In this document: positions 1-10,244 of the stretch, piece by piece
Position numbering within the stretch: position 1 is the first letter of the stretch
Layout: each line of letters begins with the position of its first letter
Assembly (NCBI GenBank): GCA_947489685.1
Contig: CANLEM010000005.1
Coordinates: 186,001-250,000 of the forward strand
DNA: 64,000 nt
Reading direction: 5' to 3'
From: an uncultured Aquimarina sp.
Lineage (GTDB): Bacteria; Bacteroidota; Bacteroidia; Flavobacteriales; Flavobacteriaceae
Made by a program: the position numbers and the translations under genes
Notes under the pieces: model-generated
The model's database searches: none
What the model saw: only the letters and a program-made list of their open reading frames with translations
What the model was told of the DNA's origin: nothing

Positions 1-48
1 TCAATTATTAACACCTCATTATCAATGAATTAAATTTTATTTAAATAA

Positions 49-771
49 TTATTGTTGAGTATAATAATTGTAATCTTTAAGGACAGTATCGATAAATTGA
101 CGATCATAGAGTTCTGATTTGACTTCCAAAACCTCTTCGACCTTATCTCTAAGAGCAGTTAATGTTTTAAAATCATTAGATTTTTTTGCAATGATATAGG
201 TCTCTTTTATTAACCTAACATCTTTATCCGATAATTTGGTAACGTTCATGAATTTTGGTTGATAATCTTCTGTCAGATCTTCCAAAATAGTATGCGAGAT
301 TTTCACTTTCTGCTTATTGGATATAACTACCGTTCCCGCAGCAGCATCTCCTAACCGTTGCCGTTTTTCAGAAAATAAAATAGTCAAAATACCTACCGAA
401 GCCAGAAAAATCCATATATCAACCAATCGCAACATCCATCTTACCATATAATTACTCCAATGTGCTGGTAATCCATCAATACGTACAACTCGTATTTTTA
501 GGATCATTTTACCGACTGTTCTACCATTAAAAATGATATGCATAATGAGAGAATAGAACATAACGGGTAACAATAATAAAGACTGTATCCCAAAAACCGT
601 CCAATTATCCTTAAAAGCAATACCAACAAGTGATGTGATAAAATTAACGATAAATAAGTATAGCCAGAATATGGCAAAATCTATTAGTGCTGCTAACATT
701 CTTTCTCCTATACTAACTGTTTTATAGTCTAGGTTAACATTTTGTGTTGTGTTGATTGCTAAATTTGCCAT
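49..771 (-). CDS. RDD family membrane protein
   Basis: ORF with RDD-type N-terminus (GERMLAALIDFAIFW), multiple TM segments and a VGKMILKIRVVRIDG motif; divergent from the MoxR operon. Confidence 0.85.
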   Translation of the reverse strand: MANLAINTTQNVNLDYKTVSIGERMLAALIDFAIFWLYLFIVNFITSLVGIAFKDNWTVFGIQSLLLLPVMFYSLIMHIIFNGRTVGKMILKIRVVRIDGLPAHWSNYMVRWMLRLVDIWIFLASVGILTILFSEKRQRLGDAAAGTVVISNKQKVKISHTILEDLTEDYQPKFMNVTKLSDKDVRLIKETYIIAKKSNDFKTLTALRDKVEEVLEVKSELYDRQFIDTVLKDYNYYTQQ

Positions 772-810
772 TTACGAGTAAGTCATTATCTTTAACCAAA
801 AAATTGATAG

Positions 811-1770
811 ATGCGGGAAGCAGCTTTTGTGAAGCAAAATAAAGAAAAATGGATCGCTTTTGAAAAAGCAATTAGCCAAAATTTAAAAATAAGCCCTGAT
901 AAGTTAGCCGATTACTATATTCATTTGACCAATGATTTGTCGTATGCACAAACATACTATCCAGATAGTAAGACGTTATTATACCTTAATTCTTTAGCTT
1001 CTCAAGCTCATCAAAAAATCTATATTAACAAAAAAGAAAATAAGAATAGAGTCGTCAATTTTTGGAAAACAGAATTTCCTTTATTCTTTTACCAACACCA
1101 GAAAACTCTATTATACGCCTTCTTAATTTTTGGTACTGCCTGTTGCATTGGTATTATTTCGGCTTTAAATGATGCTTCTTTTCTTAGGCTGATTTTGGGA
1201 GACGAATACGTAAACGAAACTCTTAATAATATTGAGAAAGGAGATCCTACGGGAATCTATAAAAGTGGTAGCATGGTTGGCTCTTTCTTAGGCATCACCA
1301 TTAATAACATTAGAGTAGCCTTTTTGGCTTATGCCTTTGGCGTCATTACATCTGTAGGAACGGGTTACATATTATTTAGTAACGGTATTATGCTGGGTGC
1401 TTTTATGACCTTTTTCTATACAAAAGGGGTATTGTTTGAAGCTTCGAAATCAGTATGGCTTCACGGAACTATAGAAATATCGGTTATTGTTATTGCAGGT
1501 TGTGCAGGATTGGTTATGGGAAACAGTATTTTATTTCCCACAACATATTCTAGAAGGGTTTCCTTTATGAAAGGTGCCAAAGGTGGTTTAAAAATAGTGG
1601 TTAGTACCATCCCCTTTTTTATTATTGCTGGTTTTATAGAAGGATTTATAACCCGATATTCTAATATGCCCACGTGGCTGGCCATGTCAATTATTTTTGG
1701 CTCATTAGCCTTAATTTTATTTTATTACATCATCTACCCCATAATTTTAAACAAAGCCTATGATCGATAA
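811..1770 (+). CDS. Stage II sporulation protein M-like (SpoIIM/DUF95) membrane protein
   Basis: Multi-TM ORF with SpoIIM-like pattern (NNIRVAFLAYAFGVITSVGTGYILFSNGIMLGAF...HGTIEISVIVIAGCAGLVMG). Confidence 0.85.
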   Translation: MREAAFVKQNKEKWIAFEKAISQNLKISPDKLADYYIHLTNDLSYAQTYYPDSKTLLYLNSLASQAHQKIYINKKENKNRVVNFWKTEFPLFFYQHQKTLLYAFLIFGTACCIGIISALNDASFLRLILGDEYVNETLNNIEKGDPTGIYKSGSMVGSFLGITINNIRVAFLAYAFGVITSVGTGYILFSNGIMLGAFMTFFYTKGVLFEASKSVWLHGTIEISVIVIAGCAGLVMGNSILFPTTYSRRVSFMKGAKGGLKIVVSTIPFFIIAGFIEGFITRYSNMPTWLAMSIIFGSLALILFYYIIYPIILNKAYDR

Positions 1771-2683
1771 ATACATAGAACTTAAACAAATTAGAGACCT
1801 AGGAGAGATTATTTCTACCTATTTTGATTTTTTTAAGCAAAACCTTAAAAGCTTTACGAATATATTTATAAGCTATAACGGTATCTTTATATTACTTTTA
1901 TTAGGCTGCAGTTATCTTATGGTGACAGGTTTTATTGGTGCATTTGGCTCAGAAAGCGGTTTCGAAGGCACTCCTGATATTGATTCAAGCTTTTTAATTG
2001 GAATTGGCGCTATATTATTTTTCTTTGTTTTTATAGGTACCGCTACCCTTAATTATAGCTTAGCTTCTGCTTACATTATCAAGTACGATCAAAATAAAAA
2101 AGTGATCGAAAACAAAAAAGAAGTATGGGATTTGGTTAAAAGTAACTTCGGAAATATTATTGTATTTATCATTTTATTAGTCCTAATTTATATCGTATTT
2201 TTTATCGTTTCTATTATTTTGGCCATTATTCCTTTATTAGGAACGCTAGTACAATACGTTATTCAATTTTGGGTTACTTCGTGGATAGGGGTTTCTTTTA
2301 TGGTTATGTTATACGAAAACAAAAGCCCCACAGATGCTCTGGGAGAAGGCTGGGATTTGGTTAAAAGTAATTTCTGGAAATGTGTTGGAGTTAATTTTAT
2401 TCTTGGACTATTAGTAGGGATTTTATTGCTACTTTTATTAATGATTCCGGGAGTTTTGGTTGGGTTTTATTCTTATCATGTGGTAGAAAACGGTACTGTA
2501 ATTGCCGAGTCCGCTGTTTCAAAAATTATATATACGCTCGCGTTGTCTATTTTCTTGATCGTTATGGCATATTCGCAGTCACTATCTCAGTTTATCAATG
2601 GGATTTTGTATTTCTCACTGCATGAACAGAAATATAATATTAATACAAGAGAAAAGATTGATCAAATTGGTGTTGGTGAGTAA
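1760..2683 (+). CDS. Multi-pass membrane protein (DUF4013 / GDPD-membrane-domain-like)
   Basis: Overlaps the previous gene by 11 nt; about 6 TM segments; conserved operon position. Confidence 0.75.
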   Translation: MIDKYIELKQIRDLGEIISTYFDFFKQNLKSFTNIFISYNGIFILLLLGCSYLMVTGFIGAFGSESGFEGTPDIDSSFLIGIGAILFFFVFIGTATLNYSLASAYIIKYDQNKKVIENKKEVWDLVKSNFGNIIVFIILLVLIYIVFFIVSIILAIIPLLGTLVQYVIQFWVTSWIGVSFMVMLYENKSPTDALGEGWDLVKSNFWKCVGVNFILGLLVGILLLLLLMIPGVLVGFYSYHVVENGTVIAESAVSKIIYTLALSIFLIVMAYSQSLSQFINGILYFSLHEQKYNINTREKIDQIGVGE

Positions 2684-3410
2684 AAAAACGATCTACATAG
2701 CATTTAGCTTTTTACTACTTTTTTTAAGTACACCTTGCTGGGCGCAAAAGGATTCTTTACAGGTTGCGATAGATAGTAGCAAAGTATCAATTGTGAACTT
2801 TTCTGAAGATTTATCTAATAAATATACCGGAGAAGAATTTGACTACGATACTATCGAAGGTGAAACGCAGAACTTCTTAGCTCGAATTCTTAATTGGTTT
2901 TTTCAAGGACTACAAAGTATATTTGGTGTAGAAGTAAGTCCAGGATTAACCAAACTCATAGAAAATCTAATTTATATAGTACTCATTGGTTTTGCTATTT
3001 ATCTTATTATACGGGTTTTGGCAGGAAAGGATGCTGTTTCATTTTTTGGAAAAAAGAATACCGTTGTAGCTCCCATAAATATTGCCGAAGAACATATTGA
3101 AAAGATAAATTTGGATAATCTTATTAAAGACGCCCTTAAAGACAATAATTACAGATTAGCAATACGCTATATGTATTTAAAGACACTACAAGATTTGTCT
3201 GTAAAAAAAGTGATTGATTATCATTTTGAGAAGACTAATACTGATTATTACAGAGAAATTGCAGATGTCTCGCTAAAACAAAATTTTAGTAGAGTTTCGT
3301 ATCTGTACGATTATATATGGTACGGAAAGTTTGAATTAGATGAATCTGGTTATCAAAATGCAAAAAAATCATTTGATCAGCTTAACACAAAAATGAATAC
3401 TATTGGATAA
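2676..3410 (+). CDS. DUF4129 domain-containing protein
   Basis: Track ORF starts at 2598, but the signal peptide VSKKTIYIAFSFLLLFLSTPCWAQ fits a GTG start at 2676; single TM plus C-terminal DUF4129-like region. Confidence 0.75.
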   Translation: MSKKTIYIAFSFLLLFLSTPCWAQKDSLQVAIDSSKVSIVNFSEDLSNKYTGEEFDYDTIEGETQNFLARILNWFFQGLQSIFGVEVSPGLTKLIENLIYIVLIGFAIYLIIRVLAGKDAVSFFGKKNTVVAPINIAEEHIEKINLDNLIKDALKDNNYRLAIRYMYLKTLQDLSVKKVIDYHFEKTNTDYYREIADVSLKQNFSRVSYLYDYIWYGKFELDESGYQNAKKSFDQLNTKMNTIG

Positions 3411-4596
3411 AAGATCACGAAACATATTGATTCTTTTTGGAATTGCTCTTTTAGCCATTATTGTGACCGAATTAGTAAGACCTAAACCTATTAATTGGAA
3501 TGCTAGTTATACCTCTACAGATAAGATACCATTTGGAAGCTATATCCTTTTTGAAGAATTAAAAGAGACAAAAGATGATAATAACATTCATTTAATTACT
3601 CAAAATCCTTACGATTTTCTAAGTAGTTCAGAATTACAGAATAATTCGTCCTACATTTTTATAAACTCTAATATTGGTCTGGATAAGCGTTCGTATGAGA
3701 AACTAATAGCATTTGTGCGCAATGGTAATTCTGTTTTTATGGCGGCTCAAAATTTTGGTACCATTATCTCTGACTCTCTTCATGTAGAAACAGAAATAGA
3801 TTATCAAATTATGGAAGAAGAAATATCACCTACTTTCTTCTCTTCTTATATAAAAGAAGACTCGTTGTCCAAGTTTAAAAAGAAAATATATAAAACTGTT
3901 TTTAAAAATTTTGACACCCTTAAAACCACTGCGCTGGGATATTACAAAAATGATCAAAACCAAGATGCAGTAGATGAGATAAACTTTATTAAAGTACGAG
4001 AGGGAAAAGGTAATTTCTATTTTAACACCTTACCACAAGCATTTTCTAATTATTATATGCTTAACGGAAACGAAAATTATGCTTCTATATGTTTATCATT
4101 TTTAAATCAATCTGAAACCATATATTGGGATGATTATTTAAAAGACGGGCGAAAAATTATTGACTCCCCTATGCGATTTGTGCTCAATCAGGTTCCTTTA
4201 CGATGGGCTTATTATTTGCTTGTAATTGGTATTTTAATTTTTGTAATATTTACCGGAAAACGAGAACAACGCATTATTCCTATTATTAAACCTTTAGAAA
4301 ACACATCTATAGAATTTACTAAGACAATAGGTGACCTATATTTTCAACATAAAGATTATAGCGATATTATATCTAAAAAGATTACGTATTTGCTTGAAAA
4401 AATAAGAAGTACATATTATATAAACACCAACTCTTTGGACAAAAAATTTATTGACAGACTTGCGGTTAAAACAAACCATTCGATAGATGAAACTGCTATA
4501 TTTATTGGCTATATCAATGATTTAAAAAGTAAAGCATTTCATACCGAAGGAGATCTGGTAGAATTAAATAAAAAAATAGAAGAATTTACACTATAG
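3403..4596 (+). CDS. DUF4350 domain-containing protein
   Basis: N-terminal TM, SYILFEELKE motif typical of DUF4350, second TM; overlaps upstream ORF. Confidence 0.8.
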   Translation: MDKRSRNILILFGIALLAIIVTELVRPKPINWNASYTSTDKIPFGSYILFEELKETKDDNNIHLITQNPYDFLSSSELQNNSSYIFINSNIGLDKRSYEKLIAFVRNGNSVFMAAQNFGTIISDSLHVETEIDYQIMEEEISPTFFSSYIKEDSLSKFKKKIYKTVFKNFDTLKTTALGYYKNDQNQDAVDEINFIKVREGKGNFYFNTLPQAFSNYYMLNGNENYASICLSFLNQSETIYWDDYLKDGRKIIDSPMRFVLNQVPLRWAYYLLVIGILIFVIFTGKREQRIIPIIKPLENTSIEFTKTIGDLYFQHKDYSDIISKKITYLLEKIRSTYYINTNSLDKKFIDRLAVKTNHSIDETAIFIGYINDLKSKAFHTEGDLVELNKKIEEFTL

Positions 4597-4599
4597 ATT

Positions 4600-5592
4600 A
4601 TGGAAGAAACTAATGACAATTCGTTAGAGTTTAACAACAGAATAGATCTAAAAAACTTACAAGAGGCAGTTCAGACCATAAAAAATGAACTCGGTAAAGT
4701 AATTATTGGGCAACAGGATATGATAGAATTGTTAATCATCTCTATTCTGGCAAACGGACATTCTTTGATAGAGGGTGTTCCTGGTGTTGCCAAAACGGTT
4801 ACGGCTAAGCTACTTGCAAAGACCATGAATGTAGATTTTAGCAGAATCCAGTTCACACCCGATCTTATGCCTAGTGACATTTTAGGGACATCTATATTTA
4901 ATGTAAAAACATCAGAATTCGAATTTAAAAAAGGACCTATATTTTCTAATATTATCCTAATCGACGAGATCAATCGAGCACCCGCAAAAACCCAGGCAGC
5001 ATTATTTGAGGTTATGGCAGAGCGCCAAATAACTATTGATGGAATTGAAAATAAAATGGAGTTGCCTTTTCTGGTATTTGCTACGCAAAACCCTATCGAG
5101 CAAGAAGGAACTTATGCATTACCCGAAGCACAACTAGATAGGTTTTTGTTCAAGATTAATGTGGGCTATCCATCTATTGAAGAAGAAGTAACTATTCTAG
5201 AAGGGCATCACCAGAGAAAAAATACAATTCCAACAGATATTATTAAACCAATTCTGGATGCCAAACAAATTCAAGAATATCAAGATATTATCAAAGGAAT
5301 CATTATTGAAAATAATTTGATGAAATATATTGCCTCTATTGTAAATAATACCCGAGACAATGGCAATCTATATTTAGGTGCTTCTCCGCGTGCATCAATT
5401 GCGATAATGAATGCTTCAAAAGCTATGGCAGCGATTAATGGTAGGGATTTTGTAACTCCTGATGATATCAAAAAAGTTGCTTCTGCCGTACTAAGACATC
5501 GTATCATATTAACTCCAGAAAGAGAAATGGAAGGATTTACAGCAGAAAAAGCCGTAACACAGATTATCGAAACTATTGAAATACCACGCTAG
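4600..5592 (+). CDS. MoxR family AAA+ ATPase
   Basis: Walker A GVPGVAKT, Walker B ILIDEINRAPAKTQAALFEVMAE, DRFLFK. Confidence 0.95.
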   Translation: MEETNDNSLEFNNRIDLKNLQEAVQTIKNELGKVIIGQQDMIELLIISILANGHSLIEGVPGVAKTVTAKLLAKTMNVDFSRIQFTPDLMPSDILGTSIFNVKTSEFEFKKGPIFSNIILIDEINRAPAKTQAALFEVMAERQITIDGIENKMELPFLVFATQNPIEQEGTYALPEAQLDRFLFKINVGYPSIEEEVTILEGHHQRKNTIPTDIIKPILDAKQIQEYQDIIKGIIIENNLMKYIASIVNNTRDNGNLYLGASPRASIAIMNASKAMAAINGRDFVTPDDIKKVASAVLRHRIILTPEREMEGFTAEKAVTQIIETIEIPR

Positions 5593-6926
5593 TGAAGACC
5601 TTTTTAAAAAGTTTATACCTGAAGAAATTATTTTTCGCCGCTTTCTTTTCGATTGCAGTACTCTTTGTGGTGTCTTATTTCTTCGAAAACTTATTAAGTG
5701 TCTCCAAATTACTATTAACTATTCTCCTTGTTGCTCTTGTATTTGATATCCTGTTATTATACCGTAATAAACTAGGAATTCAAGCATCCCGATCTTTACC
5801 CGAAAAATTATCAAATGGAGATGAAAATATAATCGAGATTGTAGCAACCAACAGGTATCAATTTAACAGTAGCATAAGAATTATTGATGAATTGCCAACT
5901 CAATTTCAGCAAAGAAATTTTTTAATTAATTCTAATCTAAAATCCTCAGAGCAAAAGAAATTTTCTTATCATTTACGTCCAACTCTAAGAGGTGAATATC
6001 ATTTTGGAAATTTAAATATTTTTACTTCATCACCTATTGGCTTGATAGAAAGAAAACAACAGTTTTCTGCGGCTGCAATGGTTCCCAGCTATCCTTCTTT
6101 CTTACAATTAAAGAAATATGATTTTATAGCTTTTACCAATAGATTAAAACTTTATGGGCTTAAAAAAATAAGAAGAATCGGCCATACGTTAGAATTTGAG
6201 CAGATTAAAGAATATGTATCTGGCGATGATATAAGAAATATCAATTGGAAAGCTACCGCCAAGAGAAATCATCTGATGGTCAATCAATATCAAGATGAAA
6301 AATCACAGCCTATCTATTCGGTTATTGATACCGGAAGAGTTATGAAAATGCCGTTTAATGAATTAAGCTTATTAGATTATGCCATTAACGCGACATTGGT
6401 GATCTCTAATATAGCCATCAAAAAACAAGATAAGGCGGGTATGTTTACTTTTTCTCGGAAAGTAGAAAATATGGTTGTCGCACAACGTAGAAAAAGTCAA
6501 ATGAATTTGATTTTGGAAACATTGTATAATATCAATACTGATTTTTCTGAATCGGATTTTGCTAGATTGTATGTTGATATAAAAAGAAACATTAATCAAA
6601 GAAGCCTTTTATTATTATATACAAATTTTGAAACCTTAGATGGCTTGCACAGGCAATTACCATATTTACAAGCCATTGCCAAAACTCACCTTTTGGTAGT
6701 GATTTTCTTTGAAAATACAGAGTTAGAATCTTTCTTGGGTAAACCTGCAGTGTCTACGAAACAAATTTTTGAAAAAACAATCGCCGAAAAGTTTGTGTAC
6801 GAAAAGAAAATGATTGTTAACGAATTAAACAAACATGGTATTCATTGTATTCTCACAGCCCCCGAAGACCTTACCATAAATACCATTAATAAATATCTCG
6901 AAATCAAAGCCCGAGGTCTTTTATGA
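5592..6926 (+). CDS. DUF58 domain-containing protein
   Basis: GTG start shares one base with the moxR stop (TAGTG); DUF58 motif YVSGDDIRNINWKATAKRNHLMVNQYQDEKSQ. Confidence 0.92.
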   Translation: MKTFLKSLYLKKLFFAAFFSIAVLFVVSYFFENLLSVSKLLLTILLVALVFDILLLYRNKLGIQASRSLPEKLSNGDENIIEIVATNRYQFNSSIRIIDELPTQFQQRNFLINSNLKSSEQKKFSYHLRPTLRGEYHFGNLNIFTSSPIGLIERKQQFSAAAMVPSYPSFLQLKKYDFIAFTNRLKLYGLKKIRRIGHTLEFEQIKEYVSGDDIRNINWKATAKRNHLMVNQYQDEKSQPIYSVIDTGRVMKMPFNELSLLDYAINATLVISNIAIKKQDKAGMFTFSRKVENMVVAQRRKSQMNLILETLYNINTDFSESDFARLYVDIKRNINQRSLLLLYTNFETLDGLHRQLPYLQAIAKTHLLVVIFFENTELESFLGKPAVSTKQIFEKTIAEKFVYEKKMIVNELNKHGIHCILTAPEDLTINTINKYLEIKARGLL

Positions 6927-7063
6927 TTCTTTACATATGTGGTAGTACAAATTTTTAGTAAAATTAAGGACAATATAGTAACTTCGACCTATCAAAGTCA
7001 CAGTGCTATTGTTTTAAATTATTCTTGTTGCTATCCGTCTGTTAACATTATATATCTGGTTCT

Positions 7064-7444
7064 ATGGAAACTAATCAAAAAAAAATTATCGAAAACTATA
7101 TCAAAGCATACAACGAGTTTGATATTGAAAATATGACTAAGGATTTACATAAAGATATAGAATTCGAAAATATAACAAATGGGCAGGTAGATCTGATGCT
7201 TCAAGGGATTGAACAATTTAGAAACCAAGCAGCATCTGCAAAAGAATATTTTAAAGAACGAAAACAACTTGTTACCGCCTGGAACTTTCAGGATGATGCC
7301 ATTATAATTGATGTGTCCTACGATGCTGTTTTGGCTATTGATTTACCAAATGGCCTTAAAGCAGGGGAATCCATTAAGTTAAACGGTCAATCAGTTTTTG
7401 AGTTTGAAGACAACCAAATTATTAAAATACAGGACAAAAGCTAA
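7064..7444 (+). CDS. SnoaL-like / nuclear transport factor 2 family protein
   Basis: Small ORF with NTF2-fold-like N-terminus (YIKAYNEFDIENMTKDLHKDIEFENITNG). Confidence 0.75.
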   Translation: METNQKKIIENYIKAYNEFDIENMTKDLHKDIEFENITNGQVDLMLQGIEQFRNQAASAKEYFKERKQLVTAWNFQDDAIIIDVSYDAVLAIDLPNGLKAGESIKLNGQSVFEFEDNQIIKIQDKS

Positions 7445-7472
7445 TTTTTTGGTAGCAATCAAACATTCATAT

Positions 7473-8549
7473 ATGAGAATACATAATACTGCACCAATGG
7501 TAGAAAAAATGTTTCCCGAAATTAATAAAATCTATTTTATGGATACCTATACCCTTATCCATGTGTTATCGGGTACCGGAAGTATTGAAGTAGATTTTAA
7601 AAATTATTACGACTGGGAAGACAAAGTTATTTATTTAGAGAAAGGACAATACATCAAGTTTCTATCAGAAGATTTTGTGGTTAGAAAAATTGAATTCCCT
7701 AATCATGAAAAATTTCAAAATACCGAAATTAGAGTCTTGTTTAAGCATTTGATTTCTCTGGGTTATATCAATCTAATGGAATGTAGTGATTGTCAGCATT
7801 ATTTAACAAATACTGTCTTTTCTGATCGCTCTAGTGATATTCTTGATATCTCCTCCAAACAGTGGTTTTGGCAAAATCCATTTCATGCTAATAAAGACGA
7901 ATATCAAATCATATTCGATATTAAGGATGTGATAGATAATGAGTTTTCGAATCATCTTACCAATACCGAACTAGTATCCTTTATAAATGCAAAAGGATAT
8001 AATGCTCAGGCATTAATAAAAAATAAAGTTGGTCTTTCGGTTAAAAATCTATTGGGTAAAAAACGCCTCACCGAAAGTCAAAAAGAAATTGCTTTTACGG
8101 ATAAGAATATTCAAGAAATCTCTTATGAATTAGGGTATAAGGATACTGCTTACTTTAATCGAGTCTTTAAAAACAATACAGGGCAAACTCCTTTAGAATT
8201 TAGAACAAACTTCGATTACCAAAATAAAGATCTTTTTACTCAAAATATTGTAGATCTTTTAAAAACTCATCATGAACACGAAAGATCATTAGAGTTTTAT
8301 GCTCAAAAAATGCACGTCTCTGTAAAGACGTTATCCAAAAAAGTACGGCAGAAAATGAACGCTTCTCTTGGTCAACTTATCCGATTAGAACTCATAAATT
8401 CTTCTAAAACAATGCTTCTTGAAGGAGAGAGTATTATTGCCGTCTCTCAAAAATTAAATTTTGAAGAACCTAACCATTTTTCGAGGTTCTTTAAACATTA
8501 TACTGGCATATCCCCCTCAGAATTTAAAGATAAAAAGTACAATTTTTAG
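7473..8549 (+). CDS. AraC-type transcriptional regulator with two AraC HTH regions
   Basis: Start trimmed from 7398 to ATG 7473; two HTH signatures (NIQEISYELGYKDTAYFNRVFKNNTGQTPLEFR and IIAVSQKLNFEEPNHFSRFFKHYTGISPSEFK). Confidence 0.85.
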   Translation: MRIHNTAPMVEKMFPEINKIYFMDTYTLIHVLSGTGSIEVDFKNYYDWEDKVIYLEKGQYIKFLSEDFVVRKIEFPNHEKFQNTEIRVLFKHLISLGYINLMECSDCQHYLTNTVFSDRSSDILDISSKQWFWQNPFHANKDEYQIIFDIKDVIDNEFSNHLTNTELVSFINAKGYNAQALIKNKVGLSVKNLLGKKRLTESQKEIAFTDKNIQEISYELGYKDTAYFNRVFKNNTGQTPLEFRTNFDYQNKDLFTQNIVDLLKTHHEHERSLEFYAQKMHVSVKTLSKKVRQKMNASLGQLIRLELINSSKTMLLEGESIIAVSQKLNFEEPNHFSRFFKHYTGISPSEFKDKKYNF

Positions 8550-8628
8550 CGTCTTTTTGGTAGGTTAATCCTCTTATCCTTGCCTCATCTTTGTAGTGTA
8601 ATTATTAATTCACTAAAAAAATAAAAAG

Positions 8629-8982
8629 ATGAATATCAAAGAACAAGTAACAAGTATGGATGCCATAGTAAGTCAAGGTGCTATTGTAGATGCTGTACAA
8701 CAATTTTTTGCCGATAACGCAACAACTGCTGACTACGGCGGCACTGCCACTACCAATAAAGCTGAGATGGTAGAAAAAATGGAAAACTTTGCCGGAGCAA
8801 TCGCTCAAGTAAATGGAATAACACATCATCATTCTATTGTTGATAATAACGTATCTGCTTCAGAATTTACGTTTGATTTTAATATGAAGGATGGAAGTAA
8901 AATTTATTGGCATGAAATCATCAGAAGAATCTGGAATGAAGAAGGAAAAGTTATAAGTGAAACGTATTTCAACGCACAATAA
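8629..8982 (+). CDS. SnoaL-like / nuclear transport factor 2 family protein
   Basis: NTF2-like architecture; 117 aa. Confidence 0.75.
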   Translation: MNIKEQVTSMDAIVSQGAIVDAVQQFFADNATTADYGGTATTNKAEMVEKMENFAGAIAQVNGITHHHSIVDNNVSASEFTFDFNMKDGSKIYWHEIIRRIWNEEGKVISETYFNAQ

Positions 8983-9012
8983 AAATAGTTTAATTCAAAA
9001 AAAAATAAAAAA

Positions 9013-9483
9013 ATGAATACCTTAAAGACAATAGTTATAGCATGTGCTCTACTCGTTAGCACATCAATAGTAGCGCAAGATAAAATGGCAAACAACATCG
9101 ATAATAGTAATATTGCTTTACAAGGATACAGCCCGGTGTCATATTTGGATCTTGGGATTGCACAAAAAGGAGTAAAACAATTTAAATCAGAATATAACAA
9201 GGTGATTTATTATTTCACTTCTGCAGATCAAAAAGCTGCGTTCGATAAAAATCCTGCAAAGTACACTCCTCAATATGGTGGCTTTTGTGCCTTTGGAGTA
9301 TATGCAGGAGCAAAATTTAGACCTGATCCTAACAAATTTATTGTAAAAGACGGAAAATATTTCTTATATCTCTACAATATAGAATTAGATGCTCAGCAAT
9401 TATGGCTTGCAGAAAAAAATCATAACAAACTAGTAACTGTCGCTAATAAAAACTGGACCAAACTAGGCAAAACACATAACTAG
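9013..9483 (+). CDS. Secreted YHS domain-containing protein
   Basis: Signal peptide; NIALQGYSPVSYLDLG...YYFTSADQKAAFDKNPAKYTPQYGGFCAFGV. Confidence 0.88.
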   Translation: MNTLKTIVIACALLVSTSIVAQDKMANNIDNSNIALQGYSPVSYLDLGIAQKGVKQFKSEYNKVIYYFTSADQKAAFDKNPAKYTPQYGGFCAFGVYAGAKFRPDPNKFIVKDGKYFLYLYNIELDAQQLWLAEKNHNKLVTVANKNWTKLGKTHN

Positions 9484-9507
9484 TTTTATATAATAAGAAA
9501 CGGTTTG

Positions 9508-9543
9508 AAGAGCATCCCAATAGTATTTGGATGCTCTTTTTAT
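9508..9543 (+). terminator. Intrinsic terminator after YHS gene
   Basis: GAAGAGCATCC...GGATGCTCTTTTTAT hairpin with T tail. Confidence 0.8.
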
Positions 9544-9671
9544 ATCATAAACTTATAAAATAACGATTCAGCATCATTTATCTACAGTTCGGTATTTTAC
9601 TTTATATAATAGGTTAGTTTTTATAGACATTTGAACCATCAATAATCACATAACTATAAAAATCACAACAT

Positions 9672-10097
9672 ATGAAAACATTAGCCTTATTAGTAGCCTT
9701 AATAATCTCCAATTTTGTTGCTCAGGCCCAAAAAGACACTAAAGGAATTACCATTACAGTAACAGTACCTAATGTAACAAGCTCTGATGGCAAGGTAATG
9801 TTTGGTTTATATGACGAAAGCACTTTTATGAAAGCTGGCCCTATTCAATCGGATAAAAGTGAAATCAAAGACGGTATAGCCAAAATTACCTTTACCAATG
9901 TCCCAGAAGGAGTATATGCAATCTCATGCGTACATGATGCCAATGATAATGACCGTATGGATTTTGAAGCTAATGGAATGCCAAAAGAAAACTACGGTGT
10001 TTCTAACAATCAAATGAATTTGTATGGCCCTCCTACCTGGAGCGAAGCAAAATTTGATGTAGGAAATAAAGACTTAAATCTTGAGATTAGAATGTAA
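9672..10097 (+). CDS. DUF2141 domain-containing secreted protein
   Basis: Signal peptide; GKVMFGLYDESTFMK...VPEGVYAISCVHDANDNDRMDFEANGMPKENYGVSNN. Confidence 0.9.
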   Translation: MKTLALLVALIISNFVAQAQKDTKGITITVTVPNVTSSDGKVMFGLYDESTFMKAGPIQSDKSEIKDGIAKITFTNVPEGVYAISCVHDANDNDRMDFEANGMPKENYGVSNNQMNLYGPPTWSEAKFDVGNKDLNLEIRM

Positions 10098-10119
10098 TAC
10101 GACTTAAAATTCATCAATC

Positions 10120-10157
10120 AAAAAGAAATAGTGCTTACTTGGCACTATTTCTTTTTT
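10120..10157. terminator. Intrinsic terminator
   Basis: AAAAAGAAATAGTGC-TTACTTG-GCACTATTTCTTTTTT. Confidence 0.85.
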
Positions 10158-10190
10158 GATTTCAATAGACAAAACAAATTTTTTACATTT

Positions 10191-10217
10191 TATTGATAAA
10201 TAATATCAATAGCTTTG
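10191..10217 (+). promoter_or_regulatory. LysR-type palindromic operator overlapping a TAnnTTTG -7 element
   Basis: TATTGATA-AATAA-TATCAATA perfect inverted repeat at 10191-10211; TAGCTTTG at 10210-10217; oxyR-like start at 10245. Confidence 0.6.
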
Positions 10218-10244
10218 TTATTTTTGTTCTTCAAAATATAACCT

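Noticed and set aside
6939-7136. 65-aa ORF in the gap before the SnoaL gene
   Set aside because: Overlaps the start of the 7064 gene in another frame; no protein-like features
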